Shown here in pieces: positions 13,479 to 24,550 of a stretch of DNA of 64,000 nucleotides (position 1 is the stretch's first letter; the number at the start of each line of letters is the position of its first letter). The translations under genes and the position numbers were made by a program. A model generated the notes under the pieces. The model saw nothing but the letters and a program-made list of their open reading frames with translations, ran no database searches and was not told where the DNA came from. Origin of the DNA: Onchocerca volvulus (lineage: Eukaryota > Nematoda > Chromadorea > Rhabditida > Onchocercidae); NCBI GenBank assembly GCA_000499405.2, contig HG738137.1, forward strand, positions 24,124,422 to 24,188,421, written 5' to 3'.

Positions 13479-14639
13479 CAGAAATGTTTCAAAGAATGGA
13501 TTCGAATAGCAATTCAAATTAGAGTGCGTAATTTTGAAATATATTATTTATTTATCAGTTAGCTGATAAGTTTATATCGTTCATTTAATTGTTGTAACTA
13601 GTCAAATGAATAAAGTCTGAAAAAAAAGGGAACGTATTGCTCGATTCTTGAACAAAAACCTTCTTATTTCAAACATTTTTCTATCTGAAATTAGAAAAAT
13701 TAATTTAAAAAAAAAAAAGGAATATGAATAGATATCGTAAAAAACGCATAAAGTTATAAAACAATTTATTGATCCTTTCGTTGGCACCATAATTATTAAA
13801 GATTCAAAGATTGATTAATTAATGAATGTAAATTTTGGTTTGTCATTGATTGATTATCTATCACCTTCATTAATAATATATTGATTTCTTGTTATATGTT
13901 AACAATATCACATTCTTATCGTGAAATACTTTTATCACGACTGGAAATTCATTAATTTACCGATTTTTAAAATCATTTTTTATTAATAATGTAATAAATT
14001 ATAATTATATGTCAACCTTATCATAACTGTCACTTTGGGTTGTCCTTATTTTTATCAGAAATCGATTAATTCATTAATTTTTAGAATTATTATTATTTTC
14101 CATCGTTTTTAAATTAATATAAAAATTCGATAGCATATATATAAGAAAGGAATTCATTCTTTTTCTAATGCATTTATAAATTATAAAATTTTAAAAACTA
14201 TGAAATTTCTAAAATTTAAAATCATAATTTGATCAAAAATAGAAGTCGAAATGGAATTGAGGAAGAATGCGATACGTGCTACTATCGATTTACCTGTAAG
14301 AATGAATAAAATTGAAGTATCCTACCTCCATACATACATCTGTTAATTACTGAATAAACAAATGACCGGATGAGTAGAATTGATGAATATTAGAGAAAAG
14401 GAAGTTGCATTTGAAGTACTCTTCAAGGTGATTCATAAGAAAAATTTCAATTGTCGTCTTGCTTTTAAATTGAATTTTGAAAATATAATTGCATAAATTA
14501 TCGATTGAATAGTAATTTCGACAATTTGATAGGTAACAAAGCATAATTGAGATAATATTCAAAATCATTAGAATATATGTGCCATATATTTTAAATATTT
14601 CAAACATATCAATTTTTAGCACTTTTCTTTTTTTCAAAA

Positions 14640-14960
14640 TCGAAAAGTTAGGTTAAAAAAGGAAAACTAAGATAATATATAAATTTCATGATGATTCTGA
14701 TTTTTCTTCTGAAATACAAAGTTAGATTGAAAAAAGAAAAGGGAAAGAAAAACTAAGATAATATTGAAATCATCAAAATAATGCCGTTTATTTAGATTAG
14801 CTGTATTATATAAAAAGTTCAGTTAAAAAAAGAAAATAAAAACTGCGACAATATTGAAATAATCAAAAATGGCGTCATTTATTTGAAATAAGTGCTGAAG
14901 CATTCTAAACATGTCATTTTCTGGTGCTTTTCTTCTCAAATAAAATAGAAAAGTCAAATT
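14640..14960. repeat. Degenerate tandem repeat, period about 100 bp
   Basis: Three diverged copies of a unit with AAGTTAGATTGAAAAAAGAAAA followed by AACTAAGATAATATTGAAATCATCAAAAT. It is intergenic. Confidence 0.55.
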
Positions 14961-16091
14961 AAAGAAAAAACATTAAATGTAGAAATTAAAATGGAGATTT
15001 AAAAATTTCAATGCATTACTTTCATTCACTTTGAGTAACTGATAAAAGATTTTGAATTATGAATTGCAAAAGAAAAAATTTTCCCAACTTAGATTAGCAT
15101 TAAACATTTTTAAATTTCGAATTTTAATTTTCATACTGTTTGATTCATTTTTCTTCCATTCAGTATTTTTGTTTCATTTATTGGAAATATTATCTTATTG
15201 ATTCATTAATTTAATTTCTTTTTATATTCAACAAAAATGAAATCTAATTTTGCATTTTTTAAAAATGACCAAATCTATTTTAGATCATTATCTCGTCCAT
15301 TTTTCTCTTCCCTAGCAATTAGTGACCAGTGACCTAAGACCTTTACATCCTACTCTCTGGCCTTTTCCCAGTGTTCATCTCTTAGTGACCAAATCTATTC
15401 TTGACCATTTTCTCCCAACATCCATTTCTTGATGGCCAAATCAATTCATGTTTATCCTCCTCTCTCTTTCCCTTTTCCTACGCTTTACTAAGATCCTTAA
15501 CCAATAAGAGATTTTCGGGAGATTTATCCAAAATTCAATTTAGCTCATTTCCGCAATTACCGGATATGATTAGAAACAAAATTTCCTGAAAGCAATTCTG
15601 AAAATCATTTCCGTAGCAAAAAATATGTAAACATATTTTTTATTTTGTATCATGGAATATACATATACACAAATTAGGGCTTTAAGCTTCTAGAGAAAAA
15701 AACTAAAATTGAAAAATGAAAAGCAAAATTTGAAATTAAAATACAATCAAAATTAAAAAATTTATATCAAAATTCTTAAAGGCTTTTTTTGTTTCAAAAT
15801 TTCAGTAAGACTTGATAATGTATGATAGCATTTCCGGCCATAGACTATAATATTAACTGTTGAGGAAAACTTTAAAAAAAAAAAAAGAAAAAAAGAATAA
15901 ATCGCCACTGTAATTTTTGATTAAAAAACTACCGTATTTTTGTGGCACAAAAAAGTTACCGTACTTCTTATAAATATTGTAACTTCAAATATTAATAATT
16001 CGAATATGATACTATATTAATAGTTTAATTTAGGTCAAGGGACCTCAACTAAAAGTTCAATAAAAAAAAAAAGTGTGGCTGATTTAAATAA

Positions 16092-16221
16092 AAGAGCCTG
16101 GGGCTCTTCTTTTCTCTTCCTTTTTCTCGTTTATTTTTTCGTTTTGTCTGAAGAGAGAAACACATTGCTGTCTAAATAGCAAAGAGTGAATAGTAAAAGC
16201 TAGGCTAGTAACTAACTAGCC
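16092..16221. other. Two short perfect hairpins in a locally less AT-rich segment
   Basis: AAGAGCC / GGCTCTT (16,092-16,098 and 16,102-16,108, loop TGG) and GGCTAGT / ACTAGCC (16,203-16,209 and 16,215-16,221, loop AACTA). Both are GC-paired stems in an otherwise AT-rich region. The role is unknown; a decayed transposon end or a structured transcript are possibilities, and chance is not excluded. Confidence 0.35.
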
Positions 16222-16309
16222 AAGATCGATTCAAGCCATAAATCAGTCCTTATCCCTCTTGTACCAATAGCCTAGGCCAGCTTGCATTCTGTCCTCGCGT
16301 ACATGAGAT

Positions 16310-16440
16310 TTACCTCCTCCTTTTTTTTTCTTTTTCTTTCTCTTTTATCAACTTTTTTTTTTCTCATGGGATCAAATATTCATATTTTTGCTCCTCTTTT
16401 ATCAATTTTTTTTTCTCACGGGAACAAATATTCATATTTT
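16310..16440. repeat. Two-copy tandem duplication of about 60 bp
   Basis: The segment TTTTATCAA(C)TTTTTTTTTCTCA followed by GGGA(T/A)CAAATATTCATATTTTTG occurs twice in succession with few differences, indicating a fairly recent local duplication. Confidence 0.75.
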
Positions 16441-16554
16441 TGTTATGATTCTATTTTCACTCAATTTTTTCTCACTGCTATAAATTCTTGCAACGAGATA
16501 ATTGCTACTGATAACATAGTTAATCAATAACAAATACAACTAACAATGCTATTA

Positions 16555-16770
16555 AATGTATGCAAAATATGATATTTAGATTGAAATTTTGCAAAATTTT
16601 GAATAATTAAAATCATTTCTAAAATAATGATTACTGATTAAACAAACAATATTTAATGATATCAATTCATGCATAAATATGTGGAAAATAGAATATTTAA
16701 GTTGAAATATTATAAAACTTCAAATAATTTAAAATCAATGCTAAATATGATGATTAATGATTAATTAAGT
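16555..16770. repeat. Two-copy tandem duplication, spacing about 121 bp
   Basis: A segment with ATGATATTTAGATTGAAAT, then AAATTTTGAATAATT, then AATGATTACTGATTA is repeated in diverged form about 121 bp further on. It is intergenic. Confidence 0.65.
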
Positions 16771-17329
16771 TTCGATGTATAATAAGTAAGTGATGAGTAA
16801 TGCTAATAATTTTAAATCGTTTGAAATTGATAAAAGACAAAACTTCCGATTCGCATAAAATTTAAAAATTGGTATGATCTGTACCCATCCTGTATGCACC
16901 ATTTTCAGAAAAAAAAAAAAAAAAAACCAAGAATCAGTTGAAATTAAAAGATTTTTGAGGAATAAATTTTCTTATTTTACAATTGAAATTTTGCTTCATC
17001 AAGGATTCATCGATAATTATGGTAATTACAGTATTTGCAATTATGAGATCAAACGTTTAAATTCATCTCTATTTTCCTAATGAGAACCTTATATGTTGTT
17101 GATTATTATTTTTTCGATTTGAACAAAACTTTACTCCAGAATTGATAATTTTTGATTGCCTCGATATTAATTAAGTTCAAAAAAAATTTTTTTAATATTA
17201 AAAAAAAAACCACGACAAAAATTTGAAGTATTTTATTAAAAAAAAGTAATGAAAATAAAAAAAAGTGATCGAGATATGAAAAAATTTTTAAATAGCGAAT
17301 AGTTCAAAAAAAAAAAATAATAATAAATA

Positions 17330-17645
17330 AATAAATAAATAAATGACGAATGAATAATTCCATTTATTCGCTACTGAATTTCATTATTTATTTCCATTAA
17401 TTTCTAATTACAAAATTTTGGGACATATTCAAATAATGCAACAATTTATTTATGATAAATAAATAAACTAAATGATTTAAGCGGCACTTAATTTAAAAAA
17501 ACAAATAATTTCAACTTATTCATTATTGTATTTCATTATTTAATTCCATTTCACTAATTTTTATACAAAATTCTGGAAAAAATTCAAATAATGCGATATT
17601 TTACTTATGCTAAATGAACAAAGTGAACAATTTTAGCATAAAAAC
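17330..17645. repeat. Two-copy tandem duplication, spacing about 150 bp
   Basis: Segments starting at about 17,380 and 17,529 share TTTCATTATTTA(T/A)TTCCATT, ACAAAATT(T/C)TGG and ATTCAAATAATGC in the same order. It is intergenic. Confidence 0.7.
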
Positions 17646-17689
17646 AATAAAAAAATTTCATTTTCCAATTTCATTTCTTAAAGAAAATG

Positions 17690-17941
17690 AAAGAAGGAGC
17701 TGACTTAAGCCACATGCAATAATAGATTGGCGGAGAATAAAAATGGAAGAAGCCAAGTAAAATGTTGATTGCATTGGCCAGAATTGGGATGAATGGAGGA
17801 AGTGAGTTCGACCGGCGGCTGTCTGATATACATTAAATGTAAAAGTGGACCGACCGCTCTGTCTACTAAACTAATTCGTTGATATCTTTTCAAAATAGAC
17901 AGTTTAAGATGGATTGTAAATTCGTTGAAATATTCAATCAA
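17690..17941. other. Less AT-rich, CpG-containing segment
   Basis: This stretch stands out from its surroundings by base composition and CpG content (CGACCGGCGGC, GGACCGACCG). On the minus strand it contains a 78-codon open frame (17,705-17,941) with no family resemblance I recognise. Because it lies upstream of gene A, a promoter or untranslated exon is conceivable; equally it may be a decayed insertion, since a repeat shared with the Helitron region starts 200 bp away. Confidence 0.3.
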
Positions 17942-18149
17942 TATTTATGCATTTCACATCTAGCTAATATATCTTTGGGAAGTTTAATTTTATGTCAATA
18001 TTTATTATTGCAGTTATTCCAATACATTTCAAATTTTTGACGTAATCGTTTACGGAAAAATAATTCATGTAACGTAATCCTATTCATTGCATTGTATTTG
18101 AAAATCTAATCGATGCAAGAATTTTTGGATGATATCCAATTCATTTAAA

Positions 18150-18310
18150 TTGTTACAAGCAATTATCAGAGAACATTCAAGCAAATTGATAATTGAATTA
18201 TTCTTTATGTTACAAGCGATTATCAGCGAATATCCAAGCAAACTGATCACTGGCTTATTCTTTTCTTCGTCGCTGTAGAGAAGAGTACTGCTTTTTCATG
18301 ACCAAAAAAT
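18150..18310 (+). repeat. Interspersed repeat, two tandem half-copies; related copy at 52.9 kb
   Basis: Two adjacent copies start with GTTACAAGC(A/G)ATTATCAG(A/C)GAA and continue A(C/T)AT(T/C)CAAGCAAA(T/C)TGAT. The second copy extends into a tail with AGAGAAGAGTACTG. A third, single copy with the same core and a similar tail is at 52,893-52,990. Recurrence at two distant sites shows this is a dispersed element, probably a non-autonomous transposon relic. Confidence 0.65.
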
Positions 18311-19079
18311 GTCTTTCTTGAATTGCACGTAATATTAAGGAAATCACATAATTTAAGCTATTTTCAATATTTGATCAATTCTTATTCATTTCTTCTATTT
18401 TCAGCCTCAAATATTTATATCGAAGATAAGAAATGCTACTTTTTTGAATTTACTAATTTTTCTAAATATTGGGCCAGTTTTTTTATGCAAAAAAAGAGAG
18501 AAAGAGAGCAAAGGAAGTGAAGAATAAATCCGATATTAAAAGAAGAAAATGATGAATGAATGCCTTGGCCGATGAATTAGTTTTATCTTGGGAAACGAAA
18601 CTCTGCAAATATCGAATTCGAAATGGAAAATCGAATTTTGCCATCTTGCGAAAGCAACAATGATATTTGTTATTGTGTCTAGGATATATGTCAAAAATCC
18701 CCTTCTCATATTATTTCATTGGTATGTTATTGAAAAATAAGCAAATTTGAATATTTAATAAATCATTTTATATTATATATATGCATGCATTAAAAAAAAA
18801 GTTATAAAATGTTCTAAATATAAAGTTTAATAATTTTTAATCCGAAAAATCATTTAACTTTTCCTTTTAAGAAAAAAAAAAGTAGAAAGTTATAAATATC
18901 CCAAGGGATGAAGAAAGAAAAATGAAGATTTTTTTTAAACAAGAAAGCAACAAATAATTAGGATTTAAATTATATGTATGTAATCTATCGAACATAAATA
19001 GCTATAGCAGGATAAAAATTCGAATGTAAATAGCTGGAAAAAAGGCTAAAAGAGAATGAATTCAAGCAATTATCGATTT

Positions 19080-19215
19080 TCTCTTTTTTTTTCTTTTTTT
19101 TTTTAAAGCATGAAATGTGCAATTTACACAACAATATTATATGATATAATATATAAAACATATATATTTTATATATAGAGATTTTATTTTTTATATATAT
19201 TTTATACACATATAT
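19080..19215. repeat. AT-rich simple sequence and poly-T tract
   Basis: Long T runs followed by TATA-type simple sequence. It produces an apparent 74-codon minus-strand frame of Lys, Tyr and Ile with no biological support. Confidence 0.6.
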
Positions 19216-20279
19216 ATTTGAAATTTTTGTTTTTTAAATGGATTAATGATTTTGGAGATAATTTTTTAAGAAAGTACAAACAATTTAAAAAAAAGAAAAA
19301 AATTGAAAGGAATAAGAGTCAAAGGAAAAAAGATTTTTTTTAATAAAAAAAGGAAGAGGAAAGAGACAAGAAAGTATAGGTTATGCATGAATATGATAAA
19401 GAAATGGAAATAATAATCTCTATTCTCGGCCAAAATCATTAATTATTCTCTTTCAGATAATTAAAAAAGACTAAAAGAGATAGAAAGTGAGAGGGGGAAG
19501 AGAAGAGGAGAGAGAGAGAGGGAGGGAAAAAGAAAATGAGAAATGAAGAAAGATCATTTCGCTTCATTTTTTGAATTTTTGAACAGAATTTCATTGATAA
19601 TGATATATCTTTGCACATATTATATGAAATTATCAGACTTAAATTATTTTAAAGCAGGTGAAACAACTATGCTTGATTTGAAGTCAAATTCATTTAGTAT
19701 AATTTAAGAAATAATTATCGAATTAAATTATGAAAATGATAAGTGGGATGAAAAATTGCAAAATTATAGATTTAATTTTCTGTTAATTTGCGATTTTTTC
19801 AAATTTTATGACTATTATTCGTTTTTATCTTAATTTTTGTTAGAACTCCTTGAAGAATTTTAAATTTTACGAAAATAATAAATGAAATTTTTGAAATTTT
19901 TGCATAGCTTTTGGGTAAAATCAAATAATATAGTTGGTTTAGTGAACATAGAATTATTTTAAAAATAATCCTTAAATTATCATCTTAATATTAAGCTTAG
20001 AAATTGAATATTCTCAAGTATGTGATGGAAAAACATAATAAAGATATCTGATTTTCTTAGAATTTTCACCAAGAAAGTTTGAGTCGAATTCTTTTCGTAA
20101 CATAATTTACAAAAATTCAAAAATTGGAATGATAAAATCCTTTAATCAGTAATGAATAGAAGTAAAAGACTTTTAAATGAAATACGATTTACGAAAATTG
20201 AAAAATACCTCTAAACATAATAAAGAGCTTAAGTTAACATTTCATGAATTATATGAACTATTTGCAGTAAATTCAAGAA

Positions 20280-20620
20280 CAGAAATTCACTACAATAAGT
20301 GTTAAATTTGAATAAAAAAATTCTGAAGAAGCGCTAAATTCGAGAAGAGAATTTAACAGTAAGTTATAAATTTGTAAATAGAAGTCAACAAGAAAAGATA
20401 AATTTGAATGCAGAGATTATTAGAAGTGATAAATTCAAGAAAAGAAATTAATAACGAGCGAAAGCAGAAATTTACTAAAAAAGCGGTAAATCTGAGAATA
20501 AAAGTTAACAAGAAGCAATTGAATTCAAGAATAGAAGTTAATATGAAGTGGCAAAGGCGAGAATGAAATTAATGAAGAAGCAATCGAATTCGAGAATGAA
20601 AGTTGAAACGAAAAAGAAAT
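20280..20620. repeat. Degenerate minisatellite, period about 40-50 bp
   Basis: Repeated diverged units of the kind AAATTC(A/G)AGAA(A/T)AGAA(A/G)TTAA followed by (C/A)A(A/T)GAAGC(A/G). At least seven units can be followed. It is intergenic. Confidence 0.6.
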
Positions 20621-21594
20621 TGGGAAAATTTGAAGAATGAGAAAGACGAAAATAATTTCAATGAATTTTGTCCGGATAAAAATAGATATATGCATTTAAT
20701 GAATTCTCTTCATTTAATTTCATCTAATAAATAATTAAATTATATACACACGCACATACATACAGACATACATACATATATTCGGAATGAACAATTTTTA
20801 TCAAAATTATTTTAAAAAATTAAACAAACATTGGAAAATAAAGTCTCCGAATAGCAACAACAAAAAACATTCATTGATTTAATCGCAACAATGATAAATT
20901 TAATTAAAACAAAAATTTCAAAAAATTTATAATCACTTTGTAATTCTTTATCATAAGTGTGAGGAATTTTATACACATCTTAGTATCTCTTATCCGCAAG
21001 TAGAAGCAAAATTTTTACAACGCTAGGAAACCTACCGTTTATTTAGGAATCAAAAAAGTTAAAAGTTAAAAAAATTGTTTTGTTAAAAGTTAAAAAAATT
21101 AGAAAAGTTGAAAGGTAGAAAAAATTAAGTTAAATTTGGCATTTGATTAGAATCAAAAAAAAAAGGTGTTAATAGCAATTTTAAATTTTCTTTTATTCAT
21201 AAAAATTTATGAATTAAATGTAAGTTGCTTGAAAAGCACATTAGGGATAAAGATATATATTATTTCGTCAAGAATCTTTCAATTAAATCTCGAATTTTAT
21301 TTGCTCGTCAGAAAAGGTAAACAAAGGCATTGAAAGAAGCAAAAGTTTTGGCTTTTTCAAAACTTTTTCTTACGCTTATCTATTGATTGTTGTATAATGC
21401 ATGGAATATTCGATGCTTTTATTATTTAAAATAAAGTAAAATGCATTTTTAACTTTCCCACTTTTCCTAAATCTTTTCGAAAATTTTTGATAATTTTACT
21501 TGAATTAATCCGCATATATTTGCAATATTGCAGTCGACCAAATTAAGTTGCAAAAAATAAATCATAATAATTTCCTGAAAAAAAAGAAAAAAAA

Positions 21595-21800
21595 CCGAGA
21601 AAAACTCAAATTTTTAAGTTAAGAATTGAAGAAAAAAAAACAGTTCTTCAATCAAAAATAAAGAAGAAAAAAAAAATCGGATCATTAAACCAAAAAGCAG
21701 GATAAAAAACGGATTTTTGAGTAAAAATTGGTAAAAAAAACCGAATCTTCGAGTTAAAATTAAAAAAGAAAGAAAAAAACTGGATTTTTGAATTTAAAGC
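21595..21800. repeat. Degenerate purine-rich minisatellite, period about 45-60 bp
   Basis: Four diverged units of the form CGGATTTTTGAGTTAAAATT followed by AAGAAAAAAAA. It is intergenic. Confidence 0.55.
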
Positions 21801-24055
21801 TGAGAGCAGTTTATCTAATTATTTCCTTGTTCTAATTATTAATTGTCAAGTTTCGTTTTTTTTTTCTTTTCACGGCATATTACTATTTTATGATCCAATT
21901 TTTCATCCTTATCGCTAATAAATTTCTAATTCTGATTCAGTGATATCATGTTTCTCTGAGGTAAAAAAATTATAGAAAATTTTTTCGATGAAATTATTTC
22001 CATAAACAATATTATAATAGTAAGATTTTTTCTATATTAATTAATTAGCTCAACCAAAACTGAACTCCCACTGCATAATTTCCTTAATTCTTTAGCATTA
22101 TTCCATTTCATTTTTTAAATTAATTTTCAGAAAGATAGTTTTTTCAAAACTTTTCCAAGTTAATTTCTAAATTCAATTGAAATAATGGAATAATAAAATT
22201 AACTTCGAAAATTGTTTCATTTCTTACATATTTTTACGGCTTTTATCCTACCAATTCTTATCTCACTTTTGTGTTCCTTTTTTTTCCGATACAAATAGAA
22301 TAATCATTTTACTGACACCCAAGGAATTCAAAACAAAAATAATTACAATTATTTGAAAATAAATAAAAGAAAAAAAAAACAAGATCTTGATTGAATTGAT
22401 TAAATATTTTATCTTTTATACAGCAAATAAAGCAAAAGAATTTAGGAAAAAAACATTTACATATACTTTTGCTTTTTATAAGTGATTTAATAAAATCGAC
22501 TTATTTTACAAATAAAATTTAAATTCACATTTTTTTACTTTACTAAACAACAATACGATTTATTTTCTTGCAAATAATAAGCTTATGATCTATTATAATT
22601 ATTATTTAATTAGTAAAAAGACATTGTTCGTATAATAATAACAATAGAACTGGAAAATATATCAAGTCTTATATCGAAGGATTAGGAATAATTTTGAGAA
22701 ATGATCGGATAAAGTTATTCGATATAAATTAATAAATTCTTGTATTTAAGTCTTCTTATTTCCATTCAAATTTTACGGTTCCGTTTTTTATATATATATA
22801 AATATACCATTTGAAGCAATAGATTTATAAAATTACGAAAAAAAAAAGAGAAGAAAAATAAAATAAAAGTGATGAATGAGTTCAAATATCCATTTCGCTG
22901 AAAAAATAGAAAAATAGAAAATTAAAGATGTCATTTAAATAATATATGAATTAAGAAATTAATTGAATTATTTTTATTTCAACTAAAATTGAGCCTTTTT
23001 TTTTCGGTTCTGATTCATTCATTACTTTTATTTTGTTTTATTTTCTGGTCTGATTTTGCATTTTGAATAATTTTATTATGCCATACGAACCCACTCAGAA
23101 TTAGAATGAAATTCTCCCGAAATCTTTTTATTTTGAATAAATTTGCATGAAAATGTTATAGATACAGTTAAATCATATAATAAATAATACAAATTGTTAA
23201 AAAAATAAAATTTCAGAAAGTAGCAAATAGTAAGGCGAATAATTTCCAAATTAGAAAGGCAATAATAAAACAAATGAAGCAATTTGAATTCATTTTTTCC
23301 CATATTTTGGTATGGAAAAATTTGATAAGTAATTAAAAAGGTGAAAAGAAGAAATGATAAATAAAAAGAAATTTTAAATTGATAAGAACGGAAGGAAGTA
23401 AAAAGTGATAATGATAATTAGATTTTAAAATATACATGGTATACTTAATTTGCATGGATTAAGCTTTTATCTAATCAAATACCTTATTCATTAAATAGAT
23501 ACCTAATCATCTTATCAATTCTTTAATATGCTATTTTGCTTCTTTTTTCTTATCAATCGAATAATTTGGCTTTATTTATCGTTTAAAGAAATTGAAGGGA
23601 ACAGACCGGAAATTATTCTAAAAGTAAAATTAAAATTCAAACAAAAGAAATTTGAAGCAAGTAATTGGAGAAAATAGATGGGAAATATTACAAAAATAAA
23701 ATTCGAATGAAAGTAAAAAAAAATTTTTTTAAATAAATAAACAAACAAATGAACAAAATAAACAAATAAACAGAAAGGGAAAGAATGTTTGCAAGCTGAA
23801 ATATCGAAAGATCAAATGAAAATCTGAAATGAATATAAATTAAAAACAGAGGAAAAGATACAAATATGTACATAATTTTTATAATTTCAATTAAAAATAT
23901 ATCACAGAAAAAGCTTTGATCACGTAAAAGCAAAAAAGCTGAAGTTTTCATTTTAAAAAGACAATATACATTTGTTTTTAAAAAATAATTTCACATATAA
24001 AAGAAAATGCTCGAAACAAAAAAATAATAAAGAATTCAGAAAAAAAAAAAATTCA

Positions 24056-24061
24056 TTTATT
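24056..24061 (-). terminator. Candidate polyadenylation signal of the EVI5 gene
   Basis: AATAAA on the minus strand, 253 bp downstream of the stop codon. In sequence this AT-rich such hexamers arise often by chance, so the assignment is weak. Confidence 0.25.
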
Positions 24062-24313
24062 TAGCAAATAATTATTCATAATAGAATTGATAAAAGTGAA
24101 AAAATCTAATAAAAATTTAATATTTAATAGAATTTAAAATTCAATAACGAAATTCAATACTAAATTTACTGAGCTAAAAAAGGAGAGGAAAAAATTTCAT
24201 CATTTATGATATGTCAATGATAAAAGTTCGGCGTTGATTAATTAACCGATTAAACGAATTAACCGATTGATGATAAATATGTAAATTCCTTAATTAATTA
24301 AGAAACGAAGAAG

Positions 24314-24550
24314 CTATAATGTATCGCTTGTTTGAAAACCACTATCCGTTGTATCATTACCATCTTCTTCCGGCATTTGTCGTCCTTCACCTTTGACATG
24401 ATCTTTGCTTGAACTTGGAATTGTACCGTTCTCCTTAATTTCATCGGTAAATTCCGGAATTCGAACTTGCATATCGGCAAATAACGTTGTCAATTCATCA
24501 CTGTTTATGGAAACTGCATCACCACTAATATGTGATCCTATTGCGCCCAC
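24314..24550 (-). CDS. evi5: EVI5 gene last exon (acidic C-terminal tail)
   Basis: It follows a TATTTCAG acceptor and encodes 78 residues ending in a TAG stop at 24,314-24,316. The content is polar and acidic (VGAIGSHISGDAVSINSDEL, TTLFADMQVRIPEF, MPEEDGNDTTDSGFQ), lacks coiled-coil heptads and fits the disordered C-terminus of EVI5 proteins. Phase 0 entry suits either donor of the preceding exon. Confidence 0.88.
   Translation of the reverse strand: MGAIGSHISGDAVSINSDELTTLFADMQVRIPEFTDEIKENGTIPSSSKDHVKGEGRQMPEEDGNDTTDSGFQTSDTL

Larger units (their letters stand above)
13563..24313. other. Intergenic region between genes B and A (10.8 kb)
   Basis: Separates the stop codon of the EVI5 gene from the first recognised exon of gene A. 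It has no convincing coding exon. It holds several degenerate repeats, two small GC-paired hairpins at 16.1-16.2 kb, a less AT-rich segment at 17.7-17.9 kb and an interspersed repeat at 18.15-18.31 kb. The promoter and any 5' non-coding exon of gene A should lie here. Confidence 0.55.
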
